From: Microbacterium sp. NIBRBAC000506063 | GTDB lineage: Bacteria > Actinomycetota > Actinomycetes > Actinomycetales > Microbacteriaceae | NCBI RefSeq assembly: GCF_017968845.1 | Contig: NZ_CP072876.1 | Location: 744,001 to 808,000, forward strand | Length of the DNA: 64,000 nt | Direction: 5' to 3' | Position numbers and translations under genes: made by a program | Notes under the pieces: generated by a model | Seen by the model: the letters and a program-made list of their open reading frames with translations, nothing else | Told to the model about the DNA's origin: nothing | Database searches by the model: none | Part shown: positions 47,972 to 58,092 of the stretch, one piece after another | How positions within the stretch are numbered: the stretch's first letter is position 1 | Layout: every line of letters begins with the position of its first letter

Positions 47972-47996
47972 GGTCGCTGAGCTCGTCGAAGCGCCC
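47972..47996. repeat. Degenerate copy of the dispersed 25-bp repeat
   Basis: ggtcgctgagctcgtcgaagcgccc, two or three changes from the main form, stands in the gap upstream of tag. The rest of the 100-bp gap holds the tag promoter. Confidence 0.65.
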
Positions 47997-48004
47997 GCCA
48001 GCCG

Positions 48005-50061
48005 CTACTTCTTCTTGCGCTTGAGGGTCTTCTCCTCGACCGGGGCCTTGCCACTGGCGGCGAGGTCGGCGTAGTACGCCCGCGCCTCGTCCTGACGCGC
48101 CTGCTCCGCACCCGAGGCGATCGGGGCGCGCACGTGCTCGGGCTCGTAGCCGAAGGCGTCGACGAGGTCGAGCGCGTGCGGGCGCAGCCGTGCGCAGAGC
48201 CGGTCGATGTAGCGGGAGACGGCGGCCGCGCGCTGCGACGACAGACGGCCGTTGATGAGGTACCAGGCGAGGTGCTTCTCGATGAGGTGCAGCCCGAAGA
48301 GGTCGCGCAGCCAAGTGAGCACCTGCTGGGTTCCCTCGTCGGATGCGGCGTGCACGGCATCCGTGAACGCCTCCCACTGCAGCAGCTCGCCGTGGGCGCG
48401 GGCCGCCTCGATGAGCTCGGACTGGTTCTCGTTGAAGATGCGCTCGGCCTCGGCGGGAGTCGCCTTCTGCGCGGGCGCAGTCGGCCCGCGATGTCGCCGA
48501 CCATGTCCTGCACGCGGTCGGCGAGCAGCTCGTGCTGCTGGCTCTCGCGAAGGCCCAGCTCCACCGAGCGGGCCGTCGAGCCGAAGTCGGCGACCGCCTG
48601 GCCGAGCTGGCGAAGTCCGGCCCCGTGGAAGACGCGCTCGGCGGTCTGCCCGACCGCGAAGGCGGCGAGGGCGGCGGCGTCCTTACCCTTGAACTGCTTC
48701 GCGAAGTCGGTGAGCAGGCGCTTGCCGACCAGCTGGAGCAGCACGTTGTTGTCGCCCTCGAACGTGACGTAGATGTCGAGGTCCTGGCGGAGTCCGACCA
48801 GGCGGTTCTCGAACATGAACCCGGCGCCGCCGCAGGCCTCGCGGGCCTCCTGGAGGGTGTCGAGTGCGTGCCACGTCGAGAGGGGCTTGAGCGCCGCGGC
48901 GAGGGTCTCGAGGTCTTCGCGATCCTGGTCGGTGTCGGTCTTGCCGCTGAAGACGCCGTCGAACTTCTTGAGGAACTCGTCGTGCGCGAAGATCTGCGCA
49001 TAGGTCGTCGCAAGGCGCGGCAGCAGTCGGCGCTGGTGCTTGCCGTAGTCGAGCAGCACGGTCTCCTGGCCGTCGGCGCCGCCGAACTGGCGGCGCTGCG
49101 AGCCGTAGGTGATCGCGATGTAGAGGCCGAGGGCCGAGGCCCACGACGACGCACCGTCGAGGGAGACGCGGCCCTGCACGAGCGTGCCGAGCATCGTGAA
49201 GAAGCGGCGGCCGGGGCTGTCGATCGGGCTGGTGTACGTGCCGTCCGGGGCGACGTCACCGTAGCGGTTGAGGAGGTTCGTGCGGGGGATCCGGATGCCG
49301 TCGAAGGCCAGGCGGCCGTTGTCGATGCCGTTGAGTCCACCCTTGAGTCCGTCGTCCTCGCGGGTGATGCCGGGCAGGTCGTCGCCGTCCTCGCCCCGCA
49401 GCGGCACATAGAAGCAGTGCACGCCGTGGTTGACGCCGTTAGTGATCAGCTGCGCGAACACCGTCGCGGCGATGCCGTGCAGCGCCGCATTGCCCAGGTA
49501 CTCCTTCGTCGCCGCCCGGAACGGGGTGTGGATGACGAACTCCTCGGTCTCCGGGTCGTAGGTCGCCGTGGTGCCCAGCGACGCGACGTCCGATCCGTGC
49601 CCGATCTCGGTCATCGCGAAGGCGCCGGGGATCTCCAGGCTCATGATGCCGGGCAGCCACTTCTTGTGGTGCTCCTCGGTGCCCAGCTGCAGGACGGCCG
49701 AGCCGAACAGGCCCCACTGCACGCCCGACTTGATCTGCAGGCTCGGGTCGGCGGCGACGAGCTCCTCGAAGCCGGCGATGTTGGCGCCGTTGTTCTCCTC
49801 GCCGCCGAACGCCTTCGGGAAGGCGCGGTGCACGGCACCGTTCTTCACGAGCAGGTGGAGCTGGCTGAGCACGCGCTCGCGGTGCTCGTCCTTGCCGAGC
49901 TCGTCTGCCCGCCAGAAGGCCGGGTCCTTGATCATCTCGCGCGACTGGCGGCGAGTGTCCGCCCAGGTGCCCAGAAGCTGATCGTTCAACTGCGCGACAT
50001 TGACGCGCGGGCTGTTCTCAGTGGTGTCGTTCGTCTCGTGACGGACGGCGGCGTCGACCAT
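48005..50061 (-). CDS. Acyl-CoA oxidase/dehydrogenase family protein (frame-broken)
   Basis: About 685 residues, the length of acyl-CoA oxidases rather than the 380-residue dehydrogenases. FAMTEIGHGSDVASLGTTAT (FAD and substrate contact), EEFVIHTPF, HGVHCFYVPLR, ALREDDGLKGG-like region, LVQGRVSLDGASSW, ACGGAGFMFENRL and TFEGDNNVLLQLVGK fit this family. The frame changes near 48480, after which the protein runs to KTLKRKKK. It would start fatty acid beta-oxidation with FAD. ATG at 50061 is preferred to 50067 because GAGAGGA is six bases before it. Confidence 0.88.
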
Positions 50062-50134
50062 GACCATTCCTCTCGGGAAGAAGCGGGAGTGCCTCCATGG
50101 TAGGTCTGCGACAACGCTCGCCGAACTCGACTGT

Positions 50135-50154
50135 CAATATTCTCTAAAAATATC
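50135..50154. promoter_or_regulatory. AT-rich imperfect palindrome upstream of the acyl-CoA oxidase gene
   Basis: CAATATTCTCTAAAAATATC stands out in an otherwise GC-rich 150-bp gap; ATATT and AAATAT flank CTCTAA. TTGACA on the minus strand partly overlaps it, as would a -35 box. It may be an operator for a fatty-acid regulator. Nothing else is seen in the gap. Confidence 0.4.
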
Positions 50155-50208
50155 GCGAGCGGACCCCCGCCCGCTTGTCTCCTCCCCACAGCGCGCGGCG
50201 CGTGGTCG

Positions 50209-51960
50209 TTACAGCGAGAGGCCGTGCCCGAAGCGGAACAACGGGTCTGCGGTGTCGAACGGCACGTCCGGACGGGATGCCTCGACCGCCGCCATCGAGC
50301 GCGCCACGTCGAAGGGCAGTCGGCCCCTCGCCTCGACGGCTCCGGTGAGCACGTCCAGCAGCGCGGCGGCGCTCGCACCCCAGTTCGCCGTGACTGCGGC
50401 AGCGGCATCGACGATGGGCTCGAGGATCGCCGGCCGATCCAACAGGACGTCCACGACGGTCGGGACGAGGGCAGCGATCTCACGCACATGCGCGACGACC
50501 TCGGCCGGGAACTCGAGGGAGCCGGAGTGGAAGAAGTTCTCGAACGTCGACCCGCGCTCCTCGAACGGGGCCTGGAGACGCAGGATCGCAGCATCCGCCT
50601 CCTCCGGCGTGTCGACGACCTCGCCGAACCTCGCAGCGGCTTCGGCGGCGATGCCCTCCACGTACAGCTTCGCGCCCGAGATGAGAGGGAGCACACCCGT
50701 GTTGCTCAACACAGCGATCGAGGCGCGCTGGGCGGCTTCGCCGGCAGCTCGGAAGTCGGCGCGACCGACGGTCTCGTCGGCCGTCTCTTCATCCACGTAC
50801 GGGTCCTCGAACAGCCCGAGCTCGAACTTCTCGCGCAGAAGGCGCCGCGCCGAGACGTCCAGCCTCTCCTCGGCGACCTCACCCGAGGCCACGAGCTCGA
50901 GCAGAAGCTCCGGGCACGCCTCACCGCCGAACTGATCGGCGCCGGCGTCGAGAACCTTGACCATGCGCTCTTTGGGCGACAGGTGCTCGACGCCCCAAGC
51001 CCGGGCGGGAAAGCGGTGGCCGAAGATCTCGGCGTCGTTGATCAGGCCCCAGTCGGTGCACACGACGCCATCGAAGCCGAAGCGCTCGCGCAGGAGCCCG
51101 GTGATAACCGACTTGTTGAAACCGAAACCGACCTCTTCGAACTCGGTGCCGATCGGCATCCCGTAGTACGGCATGATCTGTCTGGTGCCCGCCTCGAAGG
51201 CCGCTTCGAAGGGCTTCAGGTGGTGCTCGAACGCATCGCCTGGGTAGACCTGCTCGCGACCGTACTCGAAGTGCGGATCCTCGCCGTCCTTCTGCGGCCC
51301 GCCTCCGGGGAAGTGCTTCGTCATGGTCGCCACGGACCCGTGACCGAAGGTCTCGCCCTGGAATCCGCGGATGTAGGCGGCACCGAGGCGTCCCGCAAGC
51401 TCCGCATCCTCGCCGAAGGTCGCGACCTGCCGCGACCAGCGCGGCTCGGTGGCCAGGTCGATCTGCGGATGCAGTGCGACCCGCAGCCCGACCGCGGTGT
51501 ACTCCTGACGCGCGATGTCGGCGAAGCGCTCGACGACCTCTTCGTCCCCGATGGCTGCGAGACCCAGCGCCTCCGGCCACTGCGAGAACGGACCCGCCAT
51601 GATCGCCGCGCCGGGGTTCTCGCTGAAGGAGTGTCGCGGGTCGGTCGACAGCGTCACCGGGATGCCCAGGCGCGTGGAGGCCGCCAGCCGCTGGAGCGCA
51701 TTGTGCCAGGCGGCGATGTCGCGGCCTGTGGGTGCGGCGCCGAGCAGGTTGAAGTGCGACATCCGCTTCACCTCGACGAATTCGCGTGCCGAGGGCGTGC
51801 CGAATACGGGGTTCGGCGCGTCGAGGTCGCCGATGGCGATCATCGTGTGGAAGAAGAGCCCTGCTTTCTCCTCCAGGGTCATCTCGGCCAGCAGCAGATC
51901 GACGCGCTCGTCGACGGGAAGGCTCGTGTCGAGCCAAGGACGGACTGTGGTGTCTGTCAT
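50209..51960 (-). CDS. Glycoside hydrolase family 3 beta-glycosidase
   Basis: 583 residues, intact, no signal peptide, so cytoplasmic. GH3 barrel motifs: LLLAEMTLEEKAGLFFHTMI, VTLSTDPRHSF, TMTKHFPGGG (conserved KHFxG) and the nucleophile segment GVVCTDWGLIND; the C-terminal alpha/beta sandwich ends RFGHGLSL. It probably hydrolyses beta-glucosides or related sugars taken up by the cell. The gene is divergent from a TetR-type regulator whose operator lies between them. AAAGGAG precedes the start. Confidence 0.9.
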   Translation of the reverse strand: MTDTTVRPWLDTSLPVDERVDLLLAEMTLEEKAGLFFHTMIAIGDLDAPNPVFGTPSAREFVEVKRMSHFNLLGAAPTGRDIAAWHNALQRLAASTRLGIPVTLSTDPRHSFSENPGAAIMAGPFSQWPEALGLAAIGDEEVVERFADIARQEYTAVGLRVALHPQIDLATEPRWSRQVATFGEDAELAGRLGAAYIRGFQGETFGHGSVATMTKHFPGGGPQKDGEDPHFEYGREQVYPGDAFEHHLKPFEAAFEAGTRQIMPYYGMPIGTEFEEVGFGFNKSVITGLLRERFGFDGVVCTDWGLINDAEIFGHRFPARAWGVEHLSPKERMVKVLDAGADQFGGEACPELLLELVASGEVAEERLDVSARRLLREKFELGLFEDPYVDEETADETVGRADFRAAGEAAQRASIAVLSNTGVLPLISGAKLYVEGIAAEAAARFGEVVDTPEEADAAILRLQAPFEERGSTFENFFHSGSLEFPAEVVAHVREIAALVPTVVDVLLDRPAILEPIVDAAAAVTANWGASAAALLDVLTGAVEARGRLPFDVARSMAAVEASRPDVPFDTADPLFRFGHGLSL

Positions 51961-52034
51961 CTCACTTCACTCCTTTGATGCGGTGGACGAGGATGGCGCC
52001 GGTGCACGACTGTGAACACAGTACACGAAACCTG

Positions 52035-52068
52035 ACCATTCGGTAACTGAAAGCCGATCGGTCGGTAA
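52035..52068. promoter_or_regulatory. TetR-type operator between the GH3 and double-TetR genes
   Basis: ATTCGGTAA (52039-52046 region) and GTCGGTAA recur with a 22-bp offset, about two helical turns, and the palindrome CCGATCGG lies at 52054-52061. These fit AcrR/TetR operator half-sites. Being in the 150-bp divergent gap, they probably control both genes. Confidence 0.55.
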
Positions 52069-52110
52069 GCCATCGAGAGTAGGATGTATGCCGATGGAGA
52101 GGCACTGTTG

Positions 52111-53396
52111 ATGACGCCCGCGACCGCGACGCACTCTCGCTCGACGCGTGCGCGCGGCGCCGAGGGCACGCGTCGGACGATCGTAAGGACAGCTCGCGAG
52201 CTCTTCGTCGCCCAGGGCTACCGGGCGACCTCACTGCGTGACCTCGCGACCGCGGCCGGCATCTCGCACCCCGGGCTGCTCCGGCACTTCTCGACGAAGG
52301 ACGAAGTGCTCGCCGCCGTCGTCGGACAACTGGAAGCCGAGCGCACACCCGAGGTGCTCGCCCGCATCGAGGCCGATGAACCGGGCACGCTCGACTACGC
52401 GAGCATCGCGCGGGAGAACGCGGCGATCCCCGGCTACCTCGCGCTGTACGCCGCATTGGCCGGCGAAGCCTCGACCGTGCGTCACCCCGCACACGCGTAC
52501 ATGCGCGATCGTTACGCGAACCTGCGCGAGATCGCGTCAGCCGGATTTCACGAGGCGATCGACCAGGGCACGGTCTCTCCCGACCGGGATCCGATGGGCG
52601 AGGCGATCCGCCTGGAGGCGGCGTGGGATGGTCTCCAGCTGCTCGAGCAGTACCTTCCCGAACGCGTGAGCGTGGTCGACGAGCTCGAGGCGCGCGAGGG
52701 CCAGTTCGCCCTGCCCGTCGGCTGGCGCGACCCCGATGATTCGGCACCCACGAGCGATCCCGCGCCCCTGCCGGCCTCGCCCGCATTCGATCGCGTCGGC
52801 GGTACCTCGGCCGATGGCGGGTATCGCGTGGGTCGCGAACGCCGCGCGCGCATCGTCACCGACGCCCTCACTCTTTTCGCCGCCGAGGGATACGGCGACA
52901 CGAGCCTGCGCGAGATCGCCGAGAAGGTCGGCGTCTCGAAGTCGACGCTGCTGCACCACTACGGCACGAAGGAGGAGTTGCTCCGTGCCGTGCTCGGCGA
53001 GCGCGACCGCCTCATCGGTTCCCGGATGTCCGGCGTGCCCGCCGGTCGGGCCGCGGAACTGCTGCGCGACATGCCGGCGGGCGCCGCGGAGAACCATGCC
53101 CGATCACCCGGCCTCATCGAGGTCTACGCCGTCCTGTCCTGCGAGGCCGTGCCGGTCGACCACCCCGCGCACGCGTACTTCACTGAGCGCTTCCGTCTCG
53201 TGACCGATCACTTCACGGCGCTCTTCCGCGCGGCGCAGGCGGACGGCGATCTACCCTCGCACCGTGCCCCGAACGCGAAGCCACCTGGCTCGCCGCGCTC
53301 TGGGATGGTCTGCAGTTCCAATGGCTCTATGATCGCGAGGCCCTCGACGTCGCCGCTCATCTGACGGCGCATCTCGACGACGTGCTGCCGCGCTGA
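52111..53396 (+). CDS. Tandem TetR-family regulator, two TetR modules in one chain (frame-broken near end)
   Basis: About 428 residues made of two full TetR units. Unit 1 has FVAQGYRATSLRDLATAAGI then SHPGLLRHFSTKDEVLAAVV; unit 2 starts near residue 245 with FAAEGYGDTSLREIAEKVGV then SKSTLLHHYGTKEELLRAVL. Each is followed by a helical ligand domain with matching late motifs (EAAWDGLQLLEQYLP; LAALWDGLQFQWLYDREALD). A break near 53268 shifts frame before the end at 53396. A monomer may bind both half-sites alone. Start chosen for GGAGAGG upstream; ATG at 52084 is an alternative. Confidence 0.85.
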
Positions 53397-53424
53397 CGGC
53401 GCCCGGGCTGTTGCGCCCGCCGCA

Positions 53425-53455
53425 CCGTCGTGCCCGCTCCCTGCGGGCACGACGG
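53425..53455. terminator. Bidirectional hairpin terminator between convergent genes
   Basis: CCGTCGTGCCCGC (53425-53437) pairs perfectly with GCGGGCACGACGG (53443-53455) over a five-base loop, in the 60-bp gap between the convergent regulator and metQ-like genes. No T tract, as is common in actinobacteria. Confidence 0.8.
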
Positions 53456-53456
53456 C

Positions 53457-54277
53457 TCAGAAGGCGACGTCGATCGTCGGGTTGGACTCGATGACCTCGC
53501 GCACGGCGTCGCTGCGGAAGGCGGCCTTGAGGGCCTCGGTCGCCGGCGTCCCGGCATCCTGCTCCCGCACCACCAGGTGCAGCGCGAAGGTGTCGTCGAG
53601 TTCGGTGATCAGTCCGTCGTCGTGCGGGTTGAGCCCGAGTACGGCGATGTGCGAGGGCCACTGGAAGACGAGGTCGGCCTCATCGTAGGCGGCGTTGAGC
53701 AGGCTGATGCCGACCTGGAGGAACTCCAGCTCCAGCGGGTTCTCGACGATGTCGTCCACGGTCGAGGCGTAGGGGTCGACGGCGGGATCGAGCACGATGA
53801 TCCCCTCGTCGTCGAGCATCTTCAGGGCGCGTCCGCGGTTCGAGGCGTCATCCGGGATCGCGACCGTGTCGCCCGTGGCCAGGTCGGCGATGTCGTCGTG
53901 CGTCTTCGAGTAGAAGGCGATCGTGAAGTTGTAGACCGGCTGCACGCCGACGAGCGTGCCGTCGTTGCCGGCGTTGAACGTCTCCATGTACGGCACGTGC
54001 TGCGAGAAGTTCGCGTAGACGTCGCCGGCGTTGAGGATCGTGTTGGCGGTGACGTAGTCGGACACCTCGACCAACTCGATCTCGTAGCCGTCCTCGATCG
54101 CCTCGGCGGCGGCGAGCACGACATCCGTCATGGGCGACTGGACGGCGACGACCTGGAGGGTCTGGATGCCTTCGGGGTCTCTTCGCCGGCATCCGATTCA
54201 CCTCCGGCGGCGCATCCGGCCAGGACGAGGACGGATGCCACGGCGGCGCCGAGGGCGAGACGAGATGTGGAACGCAT
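53457..54277 (-). CDS. metQ: NlpA-family substrate-binding lipoprotein, MetQ-like (frame-broken)
   Basis: About 273 residues. Signal peptide with lipobox VLVLAGC; the break near 54170 (a CCCC run needing one C) joins it to QVVAVQSPMTDVVLAAAEAI. NlpA motifs: SDYVTANTILNAGDVYANFS, HVPYMETFN, DTVAIPDDASNRGRALKML. With the adjacent permease and ATPase it forms a methionine-type ABC importer; ligand methionine is inferred from the family. AAGGAG precedes the ATG at 54277. Confidence 0.88.
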
Positions 54278-54328
54278 GGGACTCCTTCTTTCTGGGGGTG
54301 CGGGACAGACGCGTGCGGCATCCGACGA

Positions 54329-55000
54329 TCAGCGACGGTCGAGCCGACGAGAGGTGCGATGGCCGACCGCCTGGATGACGAGCACGCAGAGGATGATGAC
54401 GACGATGGCGAGATACATGAGCGAGTCGTTGTACTCCTGGTAGCCGTAGCGCATCGCGAAGTCGCCGATGCCGCCGCCGCCCACGACGCCGAGGACGGTC
54501 GAGTACGACAGGAGGCTGATCGCCGCCGAGGTCAGCGCGTAGACCAGGCCCGAGCGCGCTTCGGGCAGGAGGAACCGGAACACCGCCTGCGGCACGGTCG
54601 CCCCCATGGCGTCGGCGACCTTCGGGATGCCCGGCGGGATCTCGCGCAGGATCTGCTCGGTCAGTCGCCCGTAGACCGCGATCGCCACGATGCACAGCGG
54701 CAGCGTCGCCGCCTGCGTACCGAAACTCGTGCCCATCACCAGGCGCGTGAAGGGGATGAGGAAGACCACGAGCACGAGGAAGGGGAAGGAGCGGACGATG
54801 TTGATGAAGGCGTCGGCGACCGCCCACACCGGCCTGTTCTCGATGAGGCCGCCGCGCTGGGTGAGGAAGACCGTCACACCCAGGGGAAGCCCGATGAGCA
54901 CGGCCGCGGCGAGCGAGACGGCGAGCATGTAGCCGGTCTCGGCCAGTGCCTCCAGCAGGTCGTCGCCGTAGTCGGCGAGCAGGTCGGTGAGCCAGGTCAT
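54329..55000 (-). CDS. metI: MetI-like ABC transporter permease
   Basis: 223 residues, intact, five membrane helices. MetI motifs are LPLGVTVFLTQRGG, FINIVRSFPFLVLVVFLIPF and the ATPase-contact loop EQILREIPPGIPKVADAMGA; ending in GGGGIGDFAMRYGYQEYN. ATG overlaps the ATPase stop (ATGA). Confidence 0.93.
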   Translation of the reverse strand: MTWLTDLLADYGDDLLEALAETGYMLAVSLAAAVLIGLPLGVTVFLTQRGGLIENRPVWAVADAFINIVRSFPFLVLVVFLIPFTRLVMGTSFGTQAATLPLCIVAIAVYGRLTEQILREIPPGIPKVADAMGATVPQAVFRFLLPEARSGLVYALTSAAISLLSYSTVLGVVGGGGIGDFAMRYGYQEYNDSLMYLAIVVIILCVLVIQAVGHRTSRRLDRR

Positions 55001-55752
55001 CCCTTCAGCTCCCGACGTACCTGCTCGCGGTAGCTCGGCAGCGACCGGTAGTCGGTGCGGGCGACGTCGAACAGCTCGACGAGCCGCCCCTCCTCCAGGA
55101 GCGCGGCGCGATCGCAGATGGCCTTCACGACGTCCAGATCGTGCGTGATGACGAGGATCGTCGTGCCGAGCTCGCGCTGCGCCCGCAGCAGCACGCCGAG
55201 CACGTCGGCGGTCGTCTTCGCGTCGAGCGAGGAGGTCGGCTCGTCGCAGAGCAGCAGCGAGGGCGGGCCACGAGCGCGCGGGCGAGACCGACGCGCTGGC
55301 GCTCCCCGCCGGAGAGCTGCGCCGGGAAGTGATCGGCGCGATGGGCGAGACCGACGAAGGCGAGCATCTCGTCGACCGCTTCGCGCTCCTGGGCACGCGT
55401 GCGATGGGCGGTGCGGCGCTCCAGCTCGAGGGCAGGGCGATGTTCGCGCGGACGGTGCGGTTGCTGAGCAGGTGCACGCCCTGGAAGAGCACGCCGATGT
55501 CACGGCGAAGCGCGCGCAGCCCCCGACGGCCGAGCGCGGGACGTCGCGGCCGGCGACGCGCAGGTCACCGGCATCCGGTCGCTGCAGCCCGTTCACGAGC
55601 TCGAAGAGCGTCGTCTTGCCCGCGCCGCTCTCGCCGATGACGCCGAAGATCTCCCCCGATCGGATGCCGAGGTCGACCTCGCTCAGTGCCGCGCGCTCGT
55701 TGCCGTCGAAGTGCTTCGTGACACCGCGAAGCTCGACGATCGTCTCGTGCAT
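54997..55752 (-). CDS. metN: MetN-like ABC transporter ATPase (frame-broken)
   Basis: About 252 residues. Walker [22 protein letters not shown]-loop region [17 protein letters not shown], signature [15 protein letters not shown], Walker [13 protein letters not shown] and VITHDLD. Breaks near 55270, 55410 and 55510 at G/C runs shift frame. No C-terminal NIL/ACT domain is seen; the protein ends shortly after the core. First gene of the metNIQ-type operon. Confidence 0.88.
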   Translation of the reverse strand: MHETIVELRGVTKHFDGNERAALSEVDLGIRSGEIFGVIGESGAGKTTLFELVNGLQRPDAGDLRVAGRDVPRSAVGGCARFAVTSACSSRACTCSATAPSARTSPCPRAGAPHRPSHACPGARSGRRDARLRRSRPSRRSLPGAALRRGAPARRSRPRARGPPSLLLCDEPTSSLDAKTTADVLGVLLRAQRELGTTILVITHDLDVVKAICDRAALLEEGRLVELFDVARTDYRSLPSYREQVRRELKG

Positions 55753-55827
55753 CGGTTCAGGCCGCTCCTCGTTCCGGCGGCATCCACCGATCGGATTTAT
55801 TGGACTGAATACAAATATACTCGATGT

Positions 55828-56244
55828 ATGAGCATGAGGTACCGGACGGAAGCCATCAACCGCGACGGAGGAAACGGAGTCAGTCGCATCCCCGGCGGGT
55901 TGAGCGTCACGGTCGCCTCACCGCTGGCCACCGACCCCGATCCTTCCGCGAGCAATCCCGAGCAGCTGCTCGCGCTGGCGTGGGCGACCTGCCTGAACTC
56001 CACCGCGCAGGTCATCGTCGCGGGCGAACGACGCACCGCCGTGCGCGTCGAGGTCGAACTGCACACCGCCGAGCCCGGGCCGGGCTACGAGTTCCACGTC
56101 GACGCCTTCATGTCGGTGGAGGGCGTCGACGAGGCCGAGGCGCAACGCGTGCTCGATGCCGCCCACGCCCGCTGCCCGGTCTCGAAGCTCCTGCGGGAGG
56201 CCGCGACCGTGCGCGTGCACACCGAGCTCTACGCGGCGGGCTGA
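55828..56244 (+). CDS. OsmC/Ohr-family peroxide reductase
   Basis: 138 residues, intact. The two redox cysteines of the family are in LAWATCLNST and AHARCPVSKLL. It reduces organic hydroperoxides in the cytosol. TATACT, a near-consensus -10 box in an AT-rich stretch, ends six bases before the ATG and no ribosome site is present: probably leaderless. Confidence 0.9.
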   Translation: MSMRYRTEAINRDGGNGVSRIPGGLSVTVASPLATDPDPSASNPEQLLALAWATCLNSTAQVIVAGERRTAVRVEVELHTAEPGPGYEFHVDAFMSVEGVDEAEAQRVLDAAHARCPVSKLLREAATVRVHTELYAAG

Positions 56245-57262
56245 GGCTCCGGCACGGACTCTTGCTCCGGCTCCTTGCGCCGCGCCGAACGCCGTCGCTG
56301 CACGTAGGCGCGCGCCTTCGCCCAGCTCTCCTCGCGGATGAAGATCATGTCGCCCGCGATCATCAGCAGGGAGAAGAACGGCAGGGCCATCAGGATGCCG
56401 ATGCCCGCGTGCATCCCGGTGATGCCGATGAGAGCGACGATGCGCGTCCAGCGATTGAGCAGCAGAAGGGGGAACAGCAGCTGCAGGTAGATGCTCACCC
56501 AGGACGAGACGAACACGAGCGGCGTGATGTGCCAGACGAGCGTGTTCAGCCACGGGAAGAGGGTCAGTTCCTCCAGACGCAGGGGGTAGTAGACGGCGAC
56601 GCCCGTGATCCAGGTGCTCCCCTGCAGCTTCCACAGCGCCGAGGTGATGTAGATCATGCACAGCTGGAAGCCGATGAGGATCACCGCGACGTTGTTGAGG
56701 AGGTTCGTGAACCACGCCGGTATCCCGAGGAGCGTCTTGCCGCCGGCATCCGGTGTCCGTTCTCCCCGGCGGGCGCGACGACGGGCATCCAGTGACCAGC
56801 GACGCGACAGATCGGCCAGGAGCATGACGATGACCATGATCCGGAAGGTCTGGTAGTGACCGGAGTTCGTGATGACCGGGTTCAGCGTCGTGAAGCCCAG
56901 CCAGAGGAACACGAACAGCGGGGAGATGATCCGCATGCGCCAGCCGAGCGTGTAGGCCACGGCCACGGCGAAGAGGATCGCGACCTTGATGTAGAGGACG
57001 ACGTCCGGGTCGTCGCGGCTGAACGGGAAAGGCAGCGGCCAGAAGTACTCGTTCGTCGACGACACGGATGTCCGCGCCTCGCCCCAGTGGGACGCACTGC
57101 CGAACGAGTAGGACAGGTGGGGTGCCGAGAGCGCGAGGATGACGAGCGTCATCCCCCGTAGGCGATGCGCATGAGCGCGAGCCCATAGCTTGCGCGCCGG
57201 CCGTCGAGAAGCCAGCCGGTGAAGCTCTCGCGGGCATCGGCGAGGATCGTGGAGACGCTCAT
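56229..57262 (-). CDS. HTTM-domain membrane protein (frame-broken)
   Basis: About 344 residues with seven or eight membrane helices, of the horizontally transferred/vitamin-K-carboxylase-like HTTM family. Motifs: YGLALMRIAYGGMTLVILAL, YIKVAILFAVAVAYTLGWRM, NSGHYQTFRIMVIVMLLADL, IGFQLCMIYITSALWKLQGS (conserved family motif), and THAHIG-like TGMHAGIGILM. A G5 run at 57151-57155 must be G6 to join the N-terminus MSVSTILADARESFTGWLLD. ATG overlaps the stop of the DUF5819 gene; 3' end overlaps the convergent osmC gene by 16 bp. Confidence 0.85.
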
Positions 57263-58092
57263 CGCGGGTACGCCTCCTCACCCGCACGCTCGAGCCACGT
57301 GAGGAAGCTGCGTGCGAACTCCTCCTGATCCTGACCGTCGTATTCGAGCGGCTCACGCCAACCCGCACGGGTCTGAGTCGGTGGAGGCGGCTCGGCGTCG
57401 GCATCGTGACGGTCGCGCCAGCGGACGACGGGCTCGTAGACGATGCGCGACTGCACGGCGAGGATTTCGTACTCCTCGCCGTAGAGCGCATGAGCGACCT
57501 GAGTCGCGTACGCGGTGACATAGTCGGATGCCCGCATGTACGCCCCTGCGCTCCCGTGTTCGGACAAGGCGGCCACCAGACGCTCGCGGTCACCCTCGCG
57601 ATGGAAGTTGCCACCGGTCACGATCTCGGTCTGCTGCGCGTTCAGCCCTCGATAGGCCGCCATGTACGCCTCGGCACCGACGATCGTGAGTTGCTTGCGC
57701 AGAACCTTGCGGTAGGTGTCGGTGAGCTCCACCGCCGTGGCATTGATCCACTCTGTCTCGGTGCGCGTGCCGTCTTCGGCCTCGACCCAGGCGCGCACCC
57801 ACAGTTCGCGGTCCTCGCTCGCCGGGTTCGGCGCGAAGATCCGGTAGTTCTGCACGAAGTACGGTCGGACATAGGCATCCGCCGCCGCGCCGGGGAGCGG
57901 CCCGTACTTCACCTGCGAGTACGGCACGTTCACCACGGCCGTGAAGAACATGTGCGTCGCCGCGAGGGCGAGCACGATCAGCATTGTGACGATGACGCCT
58001 CGAGAACGAACCGGTCGTCGTGATCGCTCGTTCCGACGACGGGCGGGGGTGCCCTCCGTACTGACGGGGGCACCCCGTTCCGTTGTCGTCAT
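57259..58092 (-). CDS. DUF5819-family membrane-anchored protein, partner of HTTM protein
   Basis: 277 residues, intact. One membrane helix (VIVTMLIVLALAATHMFFTA, residues 33-52) then an outside domain with VKYGPLPGAAADAYVRPYF, NYRIFAPNPASEDRELWVRA and YATQVAHALYGEE. I recognise this as DUF5819, which tends to be next to HTTM proteins. Start and stop overlap both neighbours (ATGA), so the three genes form one unit. Function unknown. Confidence 0.8.
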   Translation of the reverse strand: MTTTERGAPVSTEGTPARRRNERSRRPVRSRGVIVTMLIVLALAATHMFFTAVVNVPYSQVKYGPLPGAAADAYVRPYFVQNYRIFAPNPASEDRELWVRAWVEAEDGTRTETEWINATAVELTDTYRKVLRKQLTIVGAEAYMAAYRGLNAQQTEIVTGGNFHREGDRERLVAALSEHGSAGAYMRASDYVTAYATQVAHALYGEEYEILAVQSRIVYEPVVRWRDRHDADAEPPPPTQTRAGWREPLEYDGQDQEEFARSFLTWLERAGEEAYPR

